Below, in pieces: positions 1 through 8,870 of a stretch of 64,000 bases of DNA (positions are counted from its first letter, which is position 1; each line of letters begins with the position of its first letter). The notes under the pieces are model-generated. The model had not been told where the DNA came from and did not search any database. It saw only the letters and a program-made list of their open reading frames with translations. The stretch comes from Caldilineaceae bacterium SB0661_bin_34 (lineage in GTDB: Bacteria; Chloroflexota; Anaerolineae; Caldilineales; Caldilineaceae): assembly GCA_009841145.1 (NCBI GenBank), contig VXMJ01000088.1:1-64000 (forward strand), in the 5' to 3' direction. The position numbers and the translations under genes were made by a program.

Positions 1-77
1 CCCGCCTGTACCACCCCGGCGGCCAACCACCGCCCGCTAACCGCCAATCTAACCCAGCGCGTCGCGCACATTGAACC

Positions 78-112
78 GGCGCCGCGGTGTGCTCCGAACA
101 CACCGCGGCGCC
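78..112. other. Perfect 14-bp inverted repeat (stem-loop)
   Basis: Arms at 78-91 (ggcgccgcggtgtg) and 99-112 are exact reverse complements, separated by a 7-base loop. The stem is very GC-rich. There is no T-run after either arm, so it is not a textbook intrinsic terminator. It could end a transcript entering from the left or shape the 5' leader of the next gene. Its position argues that the next gene starts downstream, at 137, and not at the upstream TTG at 71. Confidence 0.6.
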
Positions 113-136
113 AACCCGCCTACGTCGTGCACCTGC

Positions 137-997
137 ATGATGCCGTCCTGGTTTCGATTCGCGGTTCTCGGCCTGTGTTTGGCCGCCGTGTTGGTACTGG
201 CGGGCGCCGGTCTGTGGGGATGGGAGCGTGGTAAGGCGAGCGCCCACATGCTCAATCAGGCACGCCTCTCCGATCTCCTGGAGGAATTGGATGCCCACAT
301 CGCCGCCGGCCGCATTCCGGAGGCGGTGGCGATTGGCGAGCAATTGGCGGCTGCCGAAAAGCTGGACTGGGGACGCAGTGAACAGATCCGGGTCTTGCGT
401 CTACAGCTGCAGAATGAACCTGCAGCCACCCCGGAAGCGCAGGCACCCCAGCCTACTCCTGTGCCCCGGCCGGCTGCCTTCACACGGGCCGAGGTGGCCT
501 TTGCCAACGGCGACTGGACCGCGGCCTTGGCACAACTGGAACAATTGCGGACGGAGGATCCGGACTCCGTGGATGTCGGCTATCTGGATCTGATGGAACG
601 GGTCTACATCCAGTGGGCGCGCGAACTGGTCCAGGCCGATCGGGGTGAGGAAGCCCTGCTGCAACTGGAGGTGGCCAAGGCCCTGCGCGAGTCGCCGGTT
701 GTTGCGAACGAGATCAAGGCAGCGCTCCACTACCAGGAAAGCCAATCGTACTGGGATACCAATTGGCCGCGTGCGATCGACGAAATCCGGCACATCTACG
801 CCTGGGATCCCGAATATGTGGACGCGACCAACCGGCTGGTCCAGGCTGTCCTCCTGTATCGGGAGAGGGCTGTTTGGCGCGGGGACTCGTGCCTGGCTTT
901 CCTGTATCTGGACACCATCCAGGACCTGCTTCGGGAACTGGACCTGGATCATGTCAGGGAAGACCTCCAGCAACGCTGCAGTGCCGCCGGAGGTTGA
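137..997 (+). CDS. Membrane-anchored helical-repeat (TPR-like) protein, unknown function
   Basis: A 286-residue protein. The N-terminus has one hydrophobic segment (about residues 6-28) with a short cytoplasmic start, so it is probably a single-pass inner-membrane protein with the rest outside. The remainder is mostly alpha-helical, with TPR-like spacing of Ala/Leu/Glu in two blocks (about 45-85 and 120-270) joined by a Pro/Ala/Gln-rich linker (about 95-115). No enzyme motif is visible. ATG at 137 is preferred; 140 is an alternative ATG. A TTG at 71 would place a strong hairpin inside the coding sequence. The next gene converges on it from the other strand. Family not recognised beyond the repeat-like architecture. 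Confidence 0.65.
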   Translation: MMPSWFRFAVLGLCLAAVLVLAGAGLWGWERGKASAHMLNQARLSDLLEELDAHIAAGRIPEAVAIGEQLAAAEKLDWGRSEQIRVLRLQLQNEPAATPEAQAPQPTPVPRPAAFTRAEVAFANGDWTAALAQLEQLRTEDPDSVDVGYLDLMERVYIQWARELVQADRGEEALLQLEVAKALRESPVVANEIKAALHYQESQSYWDTNWPRAIDEIRHIYAWDPEYVDATNRLVQAVLLYRERAVWRGDSCLAFLYLDTIQDLLRELDLDHVREDLQQRCSAAGG

Positions 998-1372
998 GGC
1001 AAACAATCCTCCCGAGTGTTGTAACCCGGGTAGGATGACACCGGCGATCCAGTCGCAAGTGAGCAGATTGCTCCCAGCAAGCGGTTGGAACCATTGATCC
1101 CCGGGTACCGCAAGAATCTCTGCGGTGCACGACTGGTCGCCGCCATCAGTTTGTCGTGTATGCGGCTCAGCGTCCTCGGTTTGACGGATGGATGACCCGC
1201 ATGGGTGGTTGGGCCGGTGCGTGACTCCTTGTTGTGTGGCGGACAGGAGCGCAGAGGACTGGCCGCCCGACACGGATTGGTTCTTTGTCTTCGCACCAAA
1301 CCGGGCCGCACGTGACAGTCAGGTTGGGACAGGCCGGTGGCCGCGGTGCCGCCTCTTCGAGTTTGCTGGATG
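998..1372. other. Intergenic region between convergent genes
   Basis: These 375 bases lie between the stop codons of two convergent genes. A weak 6-bp hairpin (1107-1112 with 1121-1126) is present but lacks a T-run. No credible coding frame, RNA gene or repeat is seen. Several long open frames cross it but are antisense extensions of the neighbouring genes. Confidence 0.5.
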
Positions 1373-2959
1373 TTAGGCCGGAATGCCCGCCATGAGCAGG
1401 CCCAGGCGGTTGCGGTCAACCTGTGCGGCGGGGGACAGGCCGATCAAACGGCCCTTGAACATGACTGCAATGCGGTCCGCCAAGGCCAGGATCTCGTCCA
1501 GATCGTAGCTCGCAAGGAGGACTGCCTGTCCGGCATTCCGCTGCTGCACGATTTGGTGGTGGATGAACTCCACCGAGCCCACGTCCACCCCGCGGGTCGG
1601 CTGGCTTGCAATCAGCAGTGGCAGCCCGTCCCGCATTTCGCGGGCCACCACCAGCTTTTGCTGGTTGCCTGCGGACAGGCTGCCCAACGGTTGCTCCAGG
1701 CTGGTGGCCCGGATGTCGAAGGCAGCCGCCTTGCGCCTGGCGTGGGCCCGAATTGCTTCAAGCCGCAGCAGGCCCCAACGCGTAAAGGGAGGTCGGTTGC
1801 AAAGGTTCAGGACCAGGTTCTGGGCAACCGAAAAACCCTCGACCATGCCATGGGTGTGCCGGTCCTCCGGAATGTGGCCGGTGCCTCCTTCCCGGCCAAT
1901 TCGCCTGGCGGAGGCATGTGTGGTGTCGTGTCCGTTCAACCGGACGGTGCCGGACGACACGGGACGAAGACCTGTCAAAGCCCCGATCAGTTCGGTCTGG
2001 CCATTGTCCTGTCCGCCGGCCAACCCTAGGATTTCCCCTTGGTGCACCTCGAACGAAATCCGATCCACGGCGGTCGTCCCGTCGTTCCGGTGCACGGTCA
2101 GGTTGTCGACCTGGAGCATCGGTGGTCCGGGCACACCCGGCACCTTGGGTACGGTCAGTGAAGGGGCACGACCCACCATCATGGTGGCCATCGCCTGTTC
2201 CGTGGTGGCACCGGGCCTTGTGTGGCCGACTACCTCTCCCTGCCGCAGCACGGCGATGCGGTCGGCTACGTCCAGTACTTCCCTCAGTTTGTGGGTGATG
2301 AAGATGATGGCGGTTCCCTGATTGCGCAGCCCGCGCAAGAGTTGGAACAGGCTGCCTGTCTCCTGCGGAGTCAACACGGCAGTAGGCTCGTCCAGGATCA
2401 AAATGCGCGCACCCCTGTACAGGGCCTTGACAATCTCCACGCGCAGTCGCATGGCCATCGGCAAGTCATCAATCACGGCTTGGGGATTGATGTCCAACTG
2501 GCCGCCGAATCGTCGGCAGAGTTCATCCACACCCCGTTCGTCGGTTGCCGGATCGAGTATGCCGCGACGCGTAGTTTCCGCACCTAGGACAATGTTTTCC
2601 AGAACGGTCATGGAGGATACCAGCTGGAAGTGTTGGTGCACCATCGCGATTCCGGCCGCGATGGCGTCTCGGGGCGATCGGCATTCCAGTCGGCGACCAC
2701 CGACGCGAATGGAGCCCGAGGTGGGAGGATGGAGGCCGCAGATGATGTTCATCAGTGTGGACTTTCCGGCTCCGTTCTCGCCCAGGACTGCCAGGATTTC
2801 GCCTGGGAACAGGTCCAGGTCGATGTTTCGATTGGCCACAACCCCTGGGAAGTGCTTGGTGACCCCTCGCACTTCAAGGACGGGATAGGGCATGTTCCGG
2901 CGGTTTCCCGCGGACTGATGCCTCAGGCCAATCTGTTCGGCTAAAGGCGCGGCGTTCAT
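1373..2959 (-). CDS. ABC importer ATP-binding protein, two NBDs (nucleoside/simple-sugar type)
   Basis: A 528-residue protein with two fused nucleotide-binding domains, the arrangement of YufO/NupO- and RbsA/MglA-type importers. NBD1 has Walker A GENGAGKS, a Q-loop region (MVHQHF) and Walker B ILILDEPTAVLTPQE. Its signature region reads DLPMAMRLRVEI where family members normally have LSVGxxQRVEI, so the first ABC signature looks degraded. NBD2 has the family's atypical Walker A (GGQDNGQTEL), an intact LSAGNQQKLV signature and the ASQPTRGVDVGS Walker B region. The start overlaps the upstream permease stop by 4 bp. An alternative ATG lies at 2893, just before the conserved LEVRGVTKHF. Last gene of a minus-strand permease operon. 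Confidence 0.9.
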   Translation of the reverse strand: MNAAPLAEQIGLRHQSAGNRRNMPYPVLEVRGVTKHFPGVVANRNIDLDLFPGEILAVLGENGAGKSTLMNIICGLHPPTSGSIRVGGRRLECRSPRDAIAAGIAMVHQHFQLVSSMTVLENIVLGAETTRRGILDPATDERGVDELCRRFGGQLDINPQAVIDDLPMAMRLRVEIVKALYRGARILILDEPTAVLTPQETGSLFQLLRGLRNQGTAIIFITHKLREVLDVADRIAVLRQGEVVGHTRPGATTEQAMATMMVGRAPSLTVPKVPGVPGPPMLQVDNLTVHRNDGTTAVDRISFEVHQGEILGLAGGQDNGQTELIGALTGLRPVSSGTVRLNGHDTTHASARRIGREGGTGHIPEDRHTHGMVEGFSVAQNLVLNLCNRPPFTRWGLLRLEAIRAHARRKAAAFDIRATSLEQPLGSLSAGNQQKLVVAREMRDGLPLLIASQPTRGVDVGSVEFIHHQIVQQRNAGQAVLLASYDLDEILALADRIAVMFKGRLIGLSPAAQVDRNRLGLLMAGIPA

Positions 2960-3999
2960 GCTTCCGTCTCGCGCAGGTAGGGTTGGCCCAGTGAGCCGGG
3001 CGCGCGCACCCGACCTGCCAGCCCGGCTACTGCAATCACCGTCACCACGTAGGGAATCATCGAGACAAAGTGGCGCGGCAAGAAGGGGGCTTGGGCCAAC
3101 AGCAGTTCATTGTGGACTGCCTGGGCGTAGCCGAAGAGGAGCGATGCACCCAGGGCGCCCACGGGATGCCAGTTTCCGAAAATTACTGCGGCCAAGGCGA
3201 TGAAACCCCTTCCCGCGATCATCCCTTCCTGGAATTGCCCAACGGCTTCGAGGACCAGGTAACCGCCACCCAGTCCGGCCAGAGCCCCGCCCAAGGTGGT
3301 GTTCAGGTATTGAAGGCGCAATACGGCCACCCCCGCAGTGTCCGCCGCACGGGGATGTTCGCCTATGGCCCGGGTGCGCAATCCCCACCGCGTGTGCGCC
3401 AACGCGAACCCCACAACCGCGACCGCCAGCAATGCCACATAGGTAATCGGGGGCTTGTGGAACAACAAGGGTCCGATTACCGGCCACGCCGATAGCAGTG
3501 GAACCGGCCACGGCGCTAACTTGCCTACGGCCACGGTGTTCTCGTCGAAGAAGGTGGCGGAGATTCCCATCGACAGCAGGATCAGGGACGCCCCGGAGAT
3601 GATCTGATCCATTCCGAACCGCAGGCAGAAGAGTGCATGCAGCAGACCCATTGCGGCTCCCGTCAACAGGGTTGCACATGTGCCGAGGAGCAGGCTGGGG
3701 CCCAAGGCCCAATGATTGGTGGCGTTCTTGGCCACAAAGGCGGCGAACGCCCCGGCCAGCATCATGCCTTCAATGCCGATGTTAACGATCCCGGAGCGCT
3801 CGCACAGGATGCCTCCCAGCGCTCCCAAAATAAGGGGAACGGCGGCGCGCAGGGCGAAATTGAGAACGTTCTCACCGAACAACATCCGGATTGGCTGGAT
3901 GTCGGCGAACGGCGCATACTCGACCAGGAAGGCCCCTGCCAGCAGTAGGAGGGATAGCCCGGCCGCGAACCGGGCGGTGGATTGGGTGACGACGGCCAT
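2956..3999 (-). CDS. ABC importer permease (second, YufQ/NupQ-like)
   Basis: A 347-residue polytopic membrane protein of the BPD_transp_2 type used by nucleoside and simple-sugar importers. It carries the family hallmark EGMMLAGAFAA after SGIVNIGIEG, and about 8-10 hydrophobic segments. The ATG at 3999 (MAVVTQST) is chosen because upstream in-frame sequence overlaps the preceding permease in another frame and has no membrane character. It begins 11 bp after the stop of the first permease and its stop overlaps the ATPase start. It should pair with the first permease to form the transmembrane channel. Confidence 0.88.
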   Translation of the reverse strand: MAVVTQSTARFAAGLSLLLLAGAFLVEYAPFADIQPIRMLFGENVLNFALRAAVPLILGALGGILCERSGIVNIGIEGMMLAGAFAAFVAKNATNHWALGPSLLLGTCATLLTGAAMGLLHALFCLRFGMDQIISGASLILLSMGISATFFDENTVAVGKLAPWPVPLLSAWPVIGPLLFHKPPITYVALLAVAVVGFALAHTRWGLRTRAIGEHPRAADTAGVAVLRLQYLNTTLGGALAGLGGGYLVLEAVGQFQEGMIAGRGFIALAAVIFGNWHPVGALGASLLFGYAQAVHNELLLAQAPFLPRHFVSMIPYVVTVIAVAGLAGRVRAPGSLGQPYLRETEA

Positions 4000-4010
4000 G
4001 GGTGCGGCGG

Positions 4011-5129
4011 TCAGGCGCGTAGGCCGGGCGCCGCTGCGGCTGCGCGTTGTGTGCGGGACACACGATTCAGCAGCCAGGTTGCGAGCGCGGGCGCGGTCGC
4101 GAAGATCAGGATGAGGGTCTGGATCACTTGAATGATGTCGGATGGGACCCCTGAATCGAACTGCATCTTCGATGCACCGGCATCCAGTACCGCAAACAGC
4201 AGCGCAGCCAGCACAATTCCTAGGGGATACCCCTGGCCCAGCAAGGCGATGGCGATGCTTTCGAAACCCACCCCTCCTCCGAACTCCGGTGCGAACTTGT
4301 GGTGAACACCAAGGGTTTCGATGGCTCCCGCCAATCCGGCCAGACCGCCGGCCCATGTCATGGCCAGTACGGTCGTCCAGCCGCAACGCATGCCGGCGTA
4401 CCGCGCCGCCAGAGGCTTGGCCCCAACGGTCTTCAGTTCGAAACCGATGCGGGTTCGTTCCATTAGCCACCATACCAGCAGGGCGGCCAGCAAGGCCAGC
4501 GCGATGCCCCAGTGGATCCTGAGCGAAGGACCGAGGATCCAAGGGATCCGAGCGGACGCAAGTACGTCCGGTGACACGGAAACAGGACCTGCCGTTGGAT
4601 CCCACAACGGGCCGGGTCGGGTCGTCGATAGGGTGCTGCCGGCAAACACGGTCCATCCCGCGAACAGGGCGGCCACGTAGTTCAGCATGACGGTGGTGAT
4701 GACTTCGTGGGCTCCGGTTGACACCTTGAGCCAGCCCGGGATGGCACCCCATGCGCTTCCGGAGCCGATGCCTGCGGCCAAGGCCAGGGGCAGGTGGAAC
4801 CAAACAGGCAATCCTTCGAACTGTATACCCACCCAGACGGCTCCCACCGAACCCATCAGAAACTGCCCAGCAGCCCCTATGTTGAAAAGGCCGGCCTTCA
4901 TGGCCAAAGCCACCGATAGACCGGTCAGGACAAACGGCGATGTCTTGCGTACGGTGGTTGCGAGGTCGTGTGCCGTCCCTGCGGAACCCGCGACCAAGCC
5001 GGTGAAGGCTTCCCACGGGTTGTGTCCCAACACGGCCATCAGTACCGCTCCCATCAACACTGCTCCCAACAGTGCGAACGCCGATTGAAGTGCAGCCGTG
5101 GGCCAGGGTTGCACTCTAGGCATTGGCAT
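4011..5129 (-). CDS. ABC importer permease (first, YufP/NupP-like)
   Basis: A 372-residue membrane permease of the BPD_transp_2 family. The characteristic stretch VALAMKAGLFNIGAAGQFLM is present near residues 75-95, followed by multiple hydrophobic helices and a conserved ANTLG-like C-terminal half. The start is set at 5129 (MPMPRVQPWP); an alternative ATG is 5123. The longer open frame upstream has a basic, low-hydrophobicity sequence that overlaps the substrate-binding fragment and is unlikely to be translated. It is coupled to the other permease and the ATPase, with the substrate protein gene upstream truncated. Confidence 0.88.
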   Translation of the reverse strand: MPMPRVQPWPTAALQSAFALLGAVLMGAVLMAVLGHNPWEAFTGLVAGSAGTAHDLATTVRKTSPFVLTGLSVALAMKAGLFNIGAAGQFLMGSVGAVWVGIQFEGLPVWFHLPLALAAGIGSGSAWGAIPGWLKVSTGAHEVITTVMLNYVAALFAGWTVFAGSTLSTTRPGPLWDPTAGPVSVSPDVLASARIPWILGPSLRIHWGIALALLAALLVWWLMERTRIGFELKTVGAKPLAARYAGMRCGWTTVLAMTWAGGLAGLAGAIETLGVHHKFAPEFGGGVGFESIAIALLGQGYPLGIVLAALLFAVLDAGASKMQFDSGVPSDIIQVIQTLILIFATAPALATWLLNRVSRTQRAAAAAPGLRA

Positions 5130-5406
5130 TGCTTCCGGTCTTCTGGTCCCAGGCCTGGCGCGCGGTGGCGGCACCCCAATTCGGATCTTTGAATGCGATC
5201 GACGGGTCGCCCGGGTGGTGGGTTGCAATTACCTCAATCTCAGGATTGACATAACGAGTATCCAAGGCAAAGCCTTCGCTGAACGCCACCCCTGACGATA
5301 TGGGGTCGGTGCCCAGGACGGCGGCAATGGTTTCGGTTCGGGATAAGCCCGCGGCTGGCACGACGGTTTGCAGTACCCGTGATGCCGGTGATTTGGTTAC
5401 GTTCAC
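5116..5406 (-). pseudogene. Fragment of a BMP-family (PnrA-like) substrate-binding protein
   Basis: A 96-residue open frame beginning at a GTG that overlaps the recJ stop and running into the first permease start. The segment FSEGFALDTRYVNPEIEVIA followed by a GDPSIAFKDPNWG-like stretch resembles the middle of BMP lipoproteins (the xxGFxxGxxxVNPxxxV region). It lacks a signal peptide, lipobox, N-terminal lobe and everything after the GxxxA helix. A complete family member is about 340-400 residues. Its position, first in an importer operon, is exactly where the binding-protein gene belongs. Most likely a double-ended truncation. A short independent protein cannot be excluded. Confidence 0.55.
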
Positions 5407-7934
5407 GGGCTGTACACCGCGGCTAGGTGGCGGGTCAAATCCTCCCGGTGCAGCAGTGCGTGGAACGCCTTGATTTCATGGAGGGCCGTACGCAACTGAG
5501 CCAGCAAGGGTATTGATTTGCGGCGGTGCCAGTCGTCGTTCCGGGTGCCTTGGGCGCGGTCCGGTCCGGGCAACGCCAGATCGCCCGTTATATGAAGGAA
5601 TTCATTTGCCTGCAACAGGGCGCGGGTGATTTGCATGACTTCCCTGGTCAGCCCCCATTCGGCGGCCCACCGTTCCTGGATCAAGTCGGGGATTCCGGAT
5701 GAATCCATCGCCGACGGGGTGCCGGTGGCCGATGGGGATGCACCGTCCTGCTGGTGATTGTCGTTTGGCGCGGGCGAGTCCGAATCCCACGCGCGTTTGT
5801 AGCGTTCCTTGAACAATTCCACTACATGGTCAATCTCAAGGGGTGTCCCTTGCGGTTCCATCGCCCGGACTGCAATGGACGACCAGGCGCGGGCCTGCAG
5901 CAGTTCCTTGAGGTGCTTGCGTGAGGGAGGAGCCGTCCAAATCGTGAGGGAGTCGCGATCGTTCAGCCCTTTCAAGGCGGGCGGAACGCTGATCCACCCT
6001 TCCGGCAACGCTGCTCCGGCGGCGTACCAGGCGGTGGCTTCCCGCGCGTCGTTCGGCAGCTCGGTCAACGGGGATGCGCGGAGATCCTCGATGGTGAAGG
6101 GTGTGGTCTGGGCCGGGGACTCCGGTGCAATGGTGCGGTGTGGGTCGACCGACGCGCAGTCTCGGACCAGTAGAAAAAAGCTCCGGTGCCGCCGGTAGGT
6201 GTCCAGGGCCAGGTGGTACAGCAGGTTGATCGGCCCCTCCAGCACCTGTTCCATCCCCGGAGGCGCGTTGAACCACTTGGCTTGAAAGGCAAACCGGTGG
6301 CCGGCCTGGCGTACGCTGAAGAACAGGTGTTTGCCATCGCGGGACCGCACGGGCCGTTCGCCCGCCAGCTCCCGCGACAACAGGACGGGCTGCGGGTTGC
6401 CGGCGCCGGTCGGTTCCAGCGCCTCCAGCTGACGGCGGGTGTCCGGATGCAGATCTTCCAGACGAAGTTCCAGGTCTACGCGGCGCGGTGAAGGGCCATC
6501 GCCGTGCAGGGCCGCCACTTCCTCGCTGACCCTGCGCCGGAACTCCTCGAGGCGATCGACTTCAAGTCGCACGCCGGCGGCACCCGCGTGTCCTCCGTGC
6601 GACAGGAGCAGGTCGCTGCACCGGCCAATCGCGCGGCCGATGTCGATGCCATCCACACTGCGTGCACTGCCCCGGGCCACGCCTTCCTCCGTTATCGTGA
6701 GAACAATGGACGGCTTGCCGGTCTCTTCCACAATTCGACTGGCGGCGATCCCCAGCAATCCCGGATGCCAGCCCCGGTGGGCAATCACGAGGCAGTGGAG
6801 GGAATCGTGTTCGGGGCGTGCGGCCAGGAGGTTGCGCGTGGTTGCAGCGATGCGCGCAGACTCATCCTTGCGCCGTTCGTTCAAAAGAGTGAGATTGCGG
6901 GCAATCTCTTCGGCCTGGATCCGGTCCCGGATCAGAAGCAGCTCGACCGAGGTCTCAGCGCTATCCAGTCGGCTTACGGCATTGAGACGGGGGGCTACCT
7001 GAAAGGCGATGTGTTCGGCGCGTATCCCGGTCTTGCGCCACTGCACGCGCGGCAGACTCTCGTCCAACAGGGCCTCCAGGCCGATTCTTTCGGTTCGGGC
7101 CAGTTGTACCAGCCCCCGCTGCAGCCAATAGCGCGTGTCCGCTTTCTGGTCGGCCATGTCCGCCACGATGCCCACGGCAACCAGATCGAGAAACCGGTCG
7201 GCAGTGGCCGTGGGGTCCAGTTCGCTTATCAACTGCTGCACGACCAGGAAGGCCACGCCCACCCCCGGCAGATGAGCCTGGGGATGTTCTGCGGACATCA
7301 ACTGTGGGTTGACGATGGCGCCGGCAAGGCACCGAATGCCCCAGCGTTCCAGGTCGGCATCGTCATTGCTGGGTGGGAGACACGGATCCGTGCCCGGTTC
7401 ATGGTCGTCGAATTCCGGCGGCAGGGCGTGGTGGTCCGTGACGATGACATCCAGCCCCGCTTGCCGCGCGGCCTTGAGACCCTCCACGGCGTCGATGCCG
7501 GTGTCGCACGTAATGATCAGGGCGGGACGGGGAGAGAGCTGCGAGAGTAGATCCGTCAACACCCCGGGCTGGACTCCATGGTTGTCCTTGACGCGGTGGG
7601 GGATGTGCCAGTGCACGAGCGCGGGCTCGTCCGCCAGTTCGTGCAGGGCCGACACCAGGAGGGCCGTGCTGGTTTGACCGTCGGCATCGAAGTCCCCCCA
7701 CACCAGGATCGGCAGACTCCGTTCCAGGCATTGCCTCAGCATTCGGGCTGCCCGCACGACGCCCACCATGTCGCCGGCCGGTGTGGGTGTGTAGTGGTCC
7801 GGGTTCAGGAAGCCCTTGGCGGAATTCGCGTCAACGATGCCCCGTTGTGCCAGAAGCCGCGCTAGAAGCGGTCCCTGACAGACGGCCAGCAACTCGGCTG
7901 ATGGGGCTACAGGGGGAATCAGCTGCCAGTTCAC
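5403..7934 (-). CDS. recJ: Single-stranded-DNA-specific exonuclease RecJ
   Basis: An 843-residue DHH-family 5'-3' single-strand DNA exonuclease acting in recombination and mismatch/base-excision repair. The Mn/Mg-binding motifs are visible: GDFDADGQTST (D81, D83, D85), CDTG (D144) and VTDHHA (D167-H169). The DHHA1 motif SHGGHAGAAG lies near residue 440, followed by an OB-like domain. About 270 extra C-terminal residues follow the RecJ core (typically ~560-600 residues), including an Asp/Pro/Ser-rich linker; long C-terminal additions also occur in other RecJ proteins from Chloroflexota and cyanobacteria. It lies 60 bp downstream of a Cas4/RecB-like nuclease on the same strand, so a shared repair transcript is likely. 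Confidence 0.92.
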   Translation of the reverse strand: MNWQLIPPVAPSAELLAVCQGPLLARLLAQRGIVDANSAKGFLNPDHYTPTPAGDMVGVVRAARMLRQCLERSLPILVWGDFDADGQTSTALLVSALHELADEPALVHWHIPHRVKDNHGVQPGVLTDLLSQLSPRPALIITCDTGIDAVEGLKAARQAGLDVIVTDHHALPPEFDDHEPGTDPCLPPSNDDADLERWGIRCLAGAIVNPQLMSAEHPQAHLPGVGVAFLVVQQLISELDPTATADRFLDLVAVGIVADMADQKADTRYWLQRGLVQLARTERIGLEALLDESLPRVQWRKTGIRAEHIAFQVAPRLNAVSRLDSAETSVELLLIRDRIQAEEIARNLTLLNERRKDESARIAATTRNLLAARPEHDSLHCLVIAHRGWHPGLLGIAASRIVEETGKPSIVLTITEEGVARGSARSVDGIDIGRAIGRCSDLLLSHGGHAGAAGVRLEVDRLEEFRRRVSEEVAALHGDGPSPRRVDLELRLEDLHPDTRRQLEALEPTGAGNPQPVLLSRELAGERPVRSRDGKHLFFSVRQAGHRFAFQAKWFNAPPGMEQVLEGPINLLYHLALDTYRRHRSFFLLVRDCASVDPHRTIAPESPAQTTPFTIEDLRASPLTELPNDAREATAWYAAGAALPEGWISVPPALKGLNDRDSLTIWTAPPSRKHLKELLQARAWSSIAVRAMEPQGTPLEIDHVVELFKERYKRAWDSDSPAPNDNHQQDGASPSATGTPSAMDSSGIPDLIQERWAAEWGLTREVMQITRALLQANEFLHITGDLALPGPDRAQGTRNDDWHRRKSIPLLAQLRTALHEIKAFHALLHREDLTRHLAAVYSP

Positions 7935-7994
7935 TGCGCGGTTCCTGCCGGGTGGCTGCGGACGGAAAGTCCGATGCGCATGGGGCCGCGCATC

Positions 7995-8819
7995 CTAGTC
8001 GAGGGAGAAATCGAATGTCTCCCAGAGGGATTCGAGATCCTCTTCCTCATAGTCGATGGGTTGTACGGGACCGGCGGATGTGGGATTTCGTTCACAGTAG
8101 TGGATGTACTCGCACGGACGGCAGACCGCATCGACCGTGGCCGGATCATCGGGGACGCGTGCAAAGGCCTCCTCTCCTTCGAGGCCGTCAATCATGCCCA
8201 TGATGGATGCCAGATTTGACCGGCTTTGCTCGTGCTGACGTTGCGAGTACGGTAGTTTCAGTGGATTGTCCGGGTCCTGTGCGAACCAGAAGACCAGCGT
8301 AATGCCCGATGCAGTCACAGTGTTCCAGCCCAGATGCCTGGCGGCCTCCAGCACAACATAGGGCAGGATTCGGGCCTGGTCCGAACGCCTCAGTCTGTCT
8401 GTGTTGGTGTTGGCGCCGGTTTTCCAGTCAACGATGGTGACTGTCCCGTCGCCGCATCGTGCGAGCAGGTCCGCGCGGGCGGTCAGCCGCCAATGGTCGA
8501 AGGGAATAGTGAGTTCGTATTCGGTCAGGAATTGGTCGGCGCGCAGCGAACATCGGTAGTCCCAGGCCTTGGTCAGGCTTGCGGCCTGCTCCGGCGGCAG
8601 CCCGTTGGCAACCGACTGCATCGGCAGTCCCCTGGCCAGCCGTTCCATGTACAGGTGAAACCGTTGGCCCAGGCGTGCCGCGTCCCAGTCGCGGTCCGCC
8701 AGCGTAAAGGCGCGCTCCAACAGTTGCCGGTCGGACCTGTACTTCAGGAAGAACCGACGGTGGCACCGGCGAAACGCGGACAGTCTTGCCTGGTTGAATT
8801 CAAACGGCTCCACTTCCAT
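7995..8819 (-). CDS. PD-(D/E)XK nuclease, Cas4/RecB-like, probable Fe-S cluster
   Basis: A 274-residue protein with the PD-(D/E)XK nuclease core: GxxFH (H55), ARADLL (D117), VDWKTG (D131, K133) and a downstream QxxxxxY (Q148-Y154), in the order seen in RecB-type and Cas4 nucleases. Four cysteines are placed as in AddB/Cas4 iron-staple proteins: C19 near the N-terminus and CRPCEYIHYC (C233, C236, C242) near the C-terminus, predicting a 4Fe-4S cluster. The acidic tail is unusual. No cas1, cas2 or CRISPR array is nearby, so a repair role beside recJ is more likely than CRISPR adaptation. ATG at 8819. Confidence 0.85.
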   Translation of the reverse strand: MEVEPFEFNQARLSAFRRCHRRFFLKYRSDRQLLERAFTLADRDWDAARLGQRFHLYMERLARGLPMQSVANGLPPEQAASLTKAWDYRCSLRADQFLTEYELTIPFDHWRLTARADLLARCGDGTVTIVDWKTGANTNTDRLRRSDQARILPYVVLEAARHLGWNTVTASGITLVFWFAQDPDNPLKLPYSQRQHEQSRSNLASIMGMIDGLEGEEAFARVPDDPATVDAVCRPCEYIHYCERNPTSAGPVQPIDYEEEDLESLWETFDFSLD

Positions 8820-8870
8820 CGGATCCCCGATCCCACGGCCGGCCGCAGCCCGGCTGCCAGGTTTGGCGTT

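Noticed and set aside
401..1273. Minus-strand 290-codon frame opposite the first gene
   Set aside because: Composition is typical of antisense reading. The plus-strand frame has a membrane anchor and regular helical repeats.
2956..5016. A 686-codon version of the second permease reaching back into the first permease
   Set aside because: The extra N-terminal part is an out-of-frame reading of the first permease, is basic and lacks membrane helices. The ATG at 3999 fits the family.
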